NCBI GenBank assembly: GCA_905160935.1
Contig: CAJHZI010000739.1
Span: 124,001 to 188,000, forward strand
DNA length: 64,000 bases
Reading direction: 5' to 3'
DNA from: Enchytraeus crypticus
Taxonomy: Eukaryota > Annelida > Clitellata > Enchytraeida > Enchytraeidae
This document shows, in pieces, positions 13,401 through 22,400 of this stretch (position 1 is the first letter of the stretch; the number at the start of each line of letters is the position of its first letter). The notes under the pieces are model-generated. The model was not told where the DNA came from and did no database searches. It saw only the letters and a program-made list of their open reading frames with translations. A program made the translations under genes and the position numbers.

Positions 13401-16400
13401 GTCAACATAAACAAACCAGTGTTAACATGCAACAAAATATGTTTTCAATTATCGAACTGATCTATTGACTAGTAATGGAAAAATTTATTTTTCATTATTG
13501 TCACAATATATGGCTGTTAATTATGATGATTTGAGCCAAGGCTTTTTGACTTTTTCTAAGTTCTCTTCAAAATCTGTTACTGGTAATTTATGAATTGATA
13601 GTAGACTTTCCTATTGCAACAGTAGAGAATGTGAATTTTTCACAGTAGAGAATGTGAATTAAAGTGATAAATTCTATAATGCATTGAAATGACACAATTT
13701 ATGAAAGACAACATTTGAAAGGCGTGGTTAGTAATCATATTATTGTGAACATTTTGAGACTGTGGTAAAGGTATAGCCCTGTTGATGCAAATAACTTGTT
13801 GTTTGATGGAATGCTCTCTGGAGAATATATTAATGAATATGAGAGAATAACTATTTGATATTTAACGCAGCTCAAAGGTGCAGCAGCTGCAGGAGCTGTT
13901 GTGTCAGGACGCAGGCTTTGGACTCAGACCAGCCACTCCAAAGACTGAACACAATCGTCGATCTGCTGGCAAACGTCTCATTGAGGTCGCCGCAAGTGTA
14001 AGTCTTCAGGCATCGATTCCTCTTCAGTAATCTAATCTTAATCTAACTTGTGTATGAAAACTACTACTGTATATAGTGAATGACATTATGTAAAGTAAAT
14101 GCAAAAAAGAGTATAATATAAAAATCAAGAGTATGGAGAATCTTTAATGACTTTTCATGTAGATTGACTTACTAGCTAAAAATGAAAGTTAAGCGAAACA
14201 TTATGGATTAACTCTTAGTAGTAGTGACTTTGGATGATTTACTAATTGATAGAAAATGGTATTAATTTGTTTTAGTTGATTGAAATTTTCTTACTGAACA
14301 CTTGGATTTTTTCTGTAAGTTGTTTTTTTTTCTAGTTTTTCTGTCGATTAAGTCTTGGTTTATAATGGTTTGGTGAAATTAGTTCACAAGTAGATTTGGC
14401 ATAGACATTTACCAAGTTGGGCTAATAATCTTGAAATACAATGTAAAGTACACAATGTGTATTGAAATTGTATTTCCTGTGTCTTTATAGTGCTGGGTTT
14501 GATTATAATTATTTATGACAGTAGTACTTAGATTATATTGTATAATATTGCATTATACTAAATTATTAAATGCTATTGAAATTTATTTCAGCCTGCTCGT
14601 ACTGTAACGCCTAAGCGTGTTTGCAAGAATGGAAAAGATAGTGGAGGTAGGGTTATGTTGCTCTAGTTTAATTTTAGGAATATTACAATTTCATTCTATT
14701 TATCTCTCTTGTTTCCTAGTCTCTTCCTTTCTTAGGTCCATGTTTCACATCCATATAATAGCATGGTCTAAACCAAAATTTTCACTATCTTTATCTTTGT
14801 GTCTTTCTTTAGACTTTTGCTAAATTCCATTTGTTTGCATGATTAATTGACTGCTTAGCTCTTCAACCTTGGTTGGATTTATTTTCGTCGATTATATTTC
14901 ATGTTGGAGCTTAAACAGCGGAAACTGAACTGATCGACTCCTGAATTTCTATTGCATCTTTTTTAAATGCTAAGTTTCATGAAGTTGCGAAAAGTTAGTG
15001 ATGGAGGTTGTTAGTACTGTCTTCATTGTTAATAGGATATATTTACAGTATAGTTAGGCTTAGTTTTTACTATAAGCACTAGGTATAAAGTGACTGGATC
15101 TAAACCAGTGTCTGTTAAAATGGACTCAATCAGTATAAATTCTGCTATCAAAGTTGGAAAAATTAAGCAATGTTTAACTAGAAATCTAAAACCTAATATT
15201 TCAAATGGCACAACTCTAAATAATGTCAACTAAAGACTCAGAGTTGCTAGCTGAAGAACTGACAAGTTTTATTCATTGATTAAACTGAGAACAAACTGCA
15301 TTTTCTAAATTACTTATTTAGAAACTTTCAATGCATTTATTTCATTACCTACTGGCCCTAGACTTAAAAAGGGTCTGTATACTTATTTAGGCAGAATGCG
15401 TTATAAACAGTGAAGGTATTTCACTACCTACTGGCCCTAGACTTAAAAAGGGTCTGTATACTTATTTAGGCAGAATGCGTTATAAACAGTGAAGGTATTT
15501 CACTACCTACTGGCCCTAGACTTAAAAAGGGTCTGTATACTTATTTAGGCAGAATGCGTTATAAACAGTGAAGGTATTTCACTACCTACTGGCCCTAGAC
15601 TTAAAAAGGGTCTGTATACTTATTTAGGCAGAATGCGTTATAAACAGTGAAGGTGTTGGATGGAAAGCAATTTAGATTGGACCAATATGGATCAACAAAG
15701 TTGTGATAGGACGGATTCGTGACTGGAGAGTTTATAGCATGATTATGAGCCATGTAATAATATGCTTGATTTTATGATAATTAATTAATGATTTTAATAT
15801 GGTGAAAATTTATAGTAACTTTGTTTGATGCAGATGGAAATGGGACAGCTGTGATAAAATCGAAAGGATTGCAGGTAGTGTTTTCAACTATTTCCCAAAA
15901 AATTTATTAAGATTTGTCTACTTGCATTTCCTATGTGTCTCTATAGTTCAACTAGATAAAAATGAAAATGAAAAATATTAATTATAATTAATAAACGTTT
16001 GTACCTTATCGGAACGTTTTACTCAGATTAATAAAAATTCGGTTGTAAATATTAACGAATTACATATTAATATACAGCTTATTTTGGGGTGTAGTTGGTC
16101 AAATTTCAAACTGAGATACCTCAAAAACTGAGGTTGATAGAGAAAAACGAAAAACAGATTTGGAATCAGTATATAAAATCTCTACTAAAGATACTCTATG
16201 CCATTGTTTGTGTGCTCCAAAAAATTTTTTTGTAGACCAGTGTTACTAGAGACAAATTGAAGTTGATATTGTAGATATTATAGGTAGTCAATTTTTAAAT
16301 GTAATCATACCGAAAACATTATGAGCTATGTAAATATTTTCAATCGATCAAGAAAGAAGAAATACAGTATTGTATAACTGAAATAAGGTATATTAGATAG

Positions 16401-19400
16401 ATTAAACATTCTTACCTAGATGCTAATAGAAAAACAAGACAGAAAAACCAAAGTTCTATATTTACCTTATTTTATTATATATTGTTTATAAAAAATATAA
16501 ATTTTTGTAATGTTTATTATTTCAGTATTATTTCTAAGATGTGATATAGCATAGGCTTATATCAGGGTCAGTTGAATAATTGTTAAGTCAGTTTTCAGTT
16601 TTTAATATGAATAGAAATGAAGCCATGCCGATAATAATAATAATGTATGTTGTGAATTTATATTTAAGTTGCTTTTATCCGATTGTATAAAGCTGTGTGT
16701 ATCTGTTGCTGTTTGTATGGCAGCTGTCCAATGGCAGCTCCCACGTCAAGTCTGTGCTGGCTAACTTTAAGAAGGCATCTGCTACACCGGCCAATGTCGT
16801 TTCCTCATTTGGACAAAGGACCACTCCTAAGATTCCTTCACATGAGGTACGTCAGTAGTTGTAGTAGTTATCAACACACCTGCAAATTCTACTTTGATGG
16901 AATGATGCGTTGATCATGATAATATCTGCTAGGGTTAATTTCAGTTTTTTTAACCAGATAGTTGTTGAAACAGTTTAGACCATTTTTCTAGTATATTACT
17001 GGACTCCAGAGCTTGACCCAAATAATTTTGGTTTTTAATCTACATATAATACTGGATTAGGCTCCTCCTATAACTTTCTTCAATCATAAGATCTGTGGTA
17101 TTGCCATGGTCTCCTGCTTCCTCTTATTGTATTAGAACAAGTATCTATTATATTTGTTATACTTATTTGTTACATTTAAGCATCACTGTATATTTGTCTC
17201 CATGGGCTGCTTCCTACTGCATAGAGTTCTCGTAGCTGCCTTTCACATCTTCTTCTTCCCTTGTATCCCAGTTTAACTAGGATCAGGATTAAAAAATTTG
17301 TAGCAATTTTTGAGCCTAGGCGCTCACCAACTAAGTGCCCTTTCTGACCTAGCTGCAAGTAAAAAATGTAAAGCTCTGATTTATTTAGAGAATTTCCATT
17401 CAATTTAGTTTGAGGATTAAAATGAACCTACATATGTGAGAATTAACATGTTAGATGTGGCTAGTTGTGTCTGTCATTGTTCATTTCTAATGCCACTAGG
17501 GCCTGCTGCTGTAATGAGTTAGTCAGAGTGAAGCTGTTGACCATAGATATAATGATAGCAGCTCCTCTGATGTATACTCTGCAGGAGCTGTTGACTACAG
17601 ATATAATTGTAGCAGCTCCTCTGATGTATACTCTGCAGGAGCCGTTGACTACAGATATAATTGTAGCAGCTCCTCTGATGTATACTCTGCAGGAGCTGTT
17701 GACTACAGATATAATTGTAGCAGCTCCTCTGATGTATACTCTGCAGGAGCTGTTGACTATAGATATAACTGTAGTAGCTTCCTCCAAAGTATACTCTGCA
17801 GGAGCTGTTGACAATAGATATAACTGTAGCAGCTCCTCTAATGTATACTCTGCAGGAGCTGTTGACTATAGATACTACTGTAGCAGCTCCTCTAATATGT
17901 ACTCTGCAGGAGCTGTTGATTATAGATATAATTGTAGCAGCTCCTTTAATGTATACTCTGCAGGAGCTGTTGATTATTGATATAATTGTAGCAAGTCCTC
18001 TAATGTATACTCTGCAGGAGCTGTTGGAGCAGAAACGCAAGGAGCTGACGGAGAAAGAGAAGAGACACAACGTGCTGATACAGAGACGTCTGGAGGAGCA
18101 GCAGAGGAAGTTAGAGGAGACGAGAAAGTAAGTTATCTAACAATTATCTTGTTATAAAATAGCATGAGATAATAGAGTTTTAAGGATAGGCTCTGAAGAC
18201 AATGATTTCAAGTAGAGTTCCTCAATTGAAAACTATGTCAAGCAGAGTGATGCATGTATATTCTCAAAAAGAAATTTTTAAGCATTAGGTCTTGATTAAA
18301 ACAGACTTCAGCTGTTCAAATTAACAATTTTTGCATTTATATTTTCTACAGTGTAGAATTTGTGCATTTGAAACTGCTGACTTCTTTAGTTTCAGGCATA
18401 TTTGAGCTAGTTCTAGATATTTATTTATATTATTTATTTTATTTCTTTATATTCCACTAGTTTTTGGAATTATATATCTCGACTACAATAATATGAATAA
18501 TTAATTATAAGTCAAGCTTTGAGTTTTGTTCTGTTACAAGTAGAAACTGATCAGAAAAGTATTCACACTGAGCTTTTCAGGTTTATTTCAACAAAAGCTT
18601 TTTCCACAACTAAACCTACAGCTTCTTTATGTCTATGGGAGTTGAGAAAGTGGATATTTGACAAAGATTTCTGGTGCATGAAATGTAGACGATTACAAGT
18701 AATATGGTATGTATTGATAATTAATAAATAAAGCAGATAACAATAAGATTCTGATAATAAAACAAATTAATGTGTTTGACGAGCTTGTAGGTCCACTGGA
18801 ACAACATTGAGAGCAGGTAATGAGAAGAAAATTAAACCAGTTTAAGGATGTCTGTAGAAATTACTTCCAATTAAAATTGAAATTTGAATTATCTATGAAA
18901 AATAATATTAGAATTGAAGTTTATTCTGAAACAGAAGAACACAACCTATATGTCTGCGGTTGATAGGTTCATAGAATGTTGCAGGGCAGTGACAAGTGTG
19001 TATGTTTGCATGCTTAGATTGCGTGAGGAACACTTGAAGCGCGTTCAGATACGTCGCATGGAGTTGGAGCAGGCCATGACGTCTAAGAAGCTCACGTCTG
19101 GTCAGAAGACTGAGGCTGCAGGCAGCAGAGCTAACAGAGCCGATGATGCTCAGAAGAGCGAAGAGCTCAGGTGCAGTAGTTCTGCTTACTCTAGAGACTT
19201 GTTCATGTTTGTATTAAATGGTTGATGAAATCTGCAGGGTCCGCTCACTCTATGCATTCATTTTCCACGTGTGTTGTCACACTTTCCTTTTATTGTGTCT
19301 GGGCACTGAAGAAGATAGCATCTGTTAACTGCACTTGTTGTAAGAGGCGACTTTGGTAAAACTGAGGAGGTCAGTGGGAATCCACCTCAGAAACATATTT

Positions 19401-22400
19401 TTCTCCTGGTGTAGGCTACATAAAGCATAGATAAGGCTTAGCCTTTTGTTAAGGGATTAACTTGTTGATCTTTGAAATGCTCTTTATGGTGTATGAAACA
19501 GTCTCTGAGTAGGAATATGTACCTTGGACCTTCCAATTGTAGGATACTAGAAAGAGACATTTCTTCAGCATGCAAACCTTTTATTATTTATTTATGCTTT
19601 TTAAAAGTCTAAAACCACTTAACTCTTTAATTATGTGTTGTAGTTATTTTTGATTGTGTTTGTAATTTTTTTAATCGCCTAGATATTACAATATTGTGAA
19701 AAGGTATGTGAGGTTGCTGCTAAATATGTTTTATGCTATGCCTCGATTGTAATGCAGTAATAACAGATAAGAGTTGACTTCTGCTGTTCTAACTTTTCAA
19801 TGAATATTGTTTTTAATGATCAACCTTTTTAAATGAGCAGGATCGTGATAAGTTTAAAGATTAATGCATTCATCCTTGACTTAAAATTTGAACCTTAGAA
19901 ACAGCTAGAAGTATGCAAATTCGTTAAATTTCATCTTTTCCGTTTGATAATATTCTATTACAAAAAATCTGTAAAGCTAATGTTAACATCAATGTCGTCT
20001 TCTGAAAACAATATCAGTGATGGGCGAGCCCAGGATTTGAAACCACACAATACAAAGGTACTGTGGTGTTTCTACTTGTAGCCTATTTGTTAACTAAGAC
20101 ATTTCATGTAATAAAAAGTTAACCTCGCTTTGATAGTGTATTTTTCCTTAAAAAATTCTATTTTCAGAAAGCTAGCTGCAGAGGAAGAGGCCTTGCAGGA
20201 AGAATTGGCCGCTACATTGGTGAGTTATTTATCGTGCATGATCTAGGAGTTAATCGTAAAAGATGTGATCATTGTTTCTAATGCAATGTTTTCTACTACT
20301 AGTAGAGAATTTTACTGTATAGTAACATATTCTGAGCCTTCATAGGCAACTCTTTCTATCTATTTGCACTGATATCTGCAAAGCATGTCTATGTAGAACT
20401 TAATATCAATTAACTTCTATATAATCTTAGTGATAATTAATTGATTTTAACTATATAAATATCCTGATATGTATTGTTGCTGCACATTTTTTGAGATATC
20501 AGAATTTTTTGCTGCAGAGCAAGAGCTTCATAATATTGCTTTGAAAATTAATTATACTTTTTAAAGTGTAGTATCACTGAAATATTGATCTGCTAATTGT
20601 TATGACCTTTTGTGAAATTTTATGACTCCTTGTTTTAATAATTTTTCCGATTGAGTTTATCGATAACTGAAGTACGTTTTAAGTAACTGTATCAACACTT
20701 CAGTACATAGATTCAGTTTTAAGTTTGTGCTTTTGAATCATAGAGCTAATTAAATATTTTAAGTACGTGAATCCATATTAAGTTTAACTTTTATTTTATT
20801 TATGTCTATTTCGTTAACTGTTTTCTTCGTATGTTCTGCTTCAGTATAGGTTTCATAATTTAATAGTTGGTTTTGAATGGTTTGTAAAGAATATTTTAGC
20901 CGTATTTTATGTGCTTTAACAATTTTCTGTATTCGTTTCACTTTTACAACAGCATAGGTAGATATTTTGTGGTAAGATTTGATTTTGTTAAAATTTTTGT
21001 TGGATATATTGTTTGTATTGTGCTCAAAGGAGGTAACAAACAATACCGATGATCAACCGCGAAAGTCTACAAGATCATCACGGAGTGGGCTAACGAAGAA
21101 TGATGCAGTGCCAGGCGAAGCAGACGAAATGCTTCCAGAGAAAGATAGTGCTAGCAGTGAAGATAGCAGGAAGACTATTGCAGAGCAGCTGGAGTTGGAG
21201 AGGTTGGAGAAGGAAAGATTGAAGAAAGAACATGATAGAATTTTGAAGGAGAAACAAGAACTGGAGGCAAGGAAGGCTGAGCAGGAGGAAAAAGAACGAG
21301 AGAAGCTTCGATTAGAGCAGGAGCAGAGACAGAGAGAGCATGATAGGCTCATTAAGGAGCAGAAGTTGAAACAAGAGCAGGAGCTTCAGCGGCTCAAGGC
21401 TGAGAGGTCTGGGCTGATTATAATTATATTTAATTGTACATCAGAGCATCAGATTAATTTTTTAGGGAGAAAGAAATACAAGTAATGTTATTTATTTATG
21501 TGTTCAGAAAATATGATCTGTGCTTTTACGATTATCTGGGCTTCTGTGTAACTTTAGATTCTAGCTTTGCCTTTAAAATATAGTTAATAAGAAATTTCTT
21601 ATATTAATATCATACTCACTGCAGATTTATACATGTTCTCAGAAATTTATTAAGTCAGTATTTTATTAATTCATTTTAATAATTATTTATTCTGTGCATA
21701 CAGAGAGAAACTGGAGAGAGATCAGAAGGAATTTGAACGTCAAAAAGAATTGGAAAGAATCAATAGAGAAAAGCTTGAAGCGGTATTATATAAACTTTGT
21801 TATTACAAACATTTATTTAAGAACATGAATTTTATAATAGTTAATAATATATTTTATTAATAATTCGAAAAATATAAGGGTCATTCATTTGTCACCCACT
21901 CAGCTCAATTTTATACTTAATATGCAGATTTTCTAGATTCTTCCTATTGCTAAGCAAATATGAACTTATAGAATATTTCATCGCCACTGGCTGGAACCAG
22001 TGGCTATGTCGGTAAGATATTCGACCGCGAATCAGTATGTGCAGGGTTCAAATCCTGGGCCTGCCGTCACTGACAAGGCTTTCAAGTGAGGAAACTGGCG
22101 TTAACATTAGATTGAGCTTTATTATATGTTTTACAAAGTAGTCGTAAATAGGTTTTCAGTTTAAGGTATTGTTAAGTTTAGGTCGTCGTGTCTTCTAGCT
22201 AGGAAGTTTGAGGTATTGTTAACATGAGTTTGCTGTGTTACCTGTAGGCTAGGAAGTTTGAGGTATTGTTGACATGAGATTGCTGTGTTACGTGTAGGCT
22301 AGGAAGTTTGAGGTATTGTTGACATGAGGTTGCTGTGTTACGTGTAGGCTAGGAAGTTTGAGGTATTGTTGACATGAGTTTGCCGTGTTACCTGTAGGCT

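Noticed and set aside
17461..18070. Minus- and plus-strand open frames of 107-183 codons with repeated SCRVYIRGAATII-type units
   Set aside because: They are shadows of the 54-bp tandem array. Only the plus frame joined to exon 11 has a splicing rationale, and that is reported as a possibility rather than as a gene.
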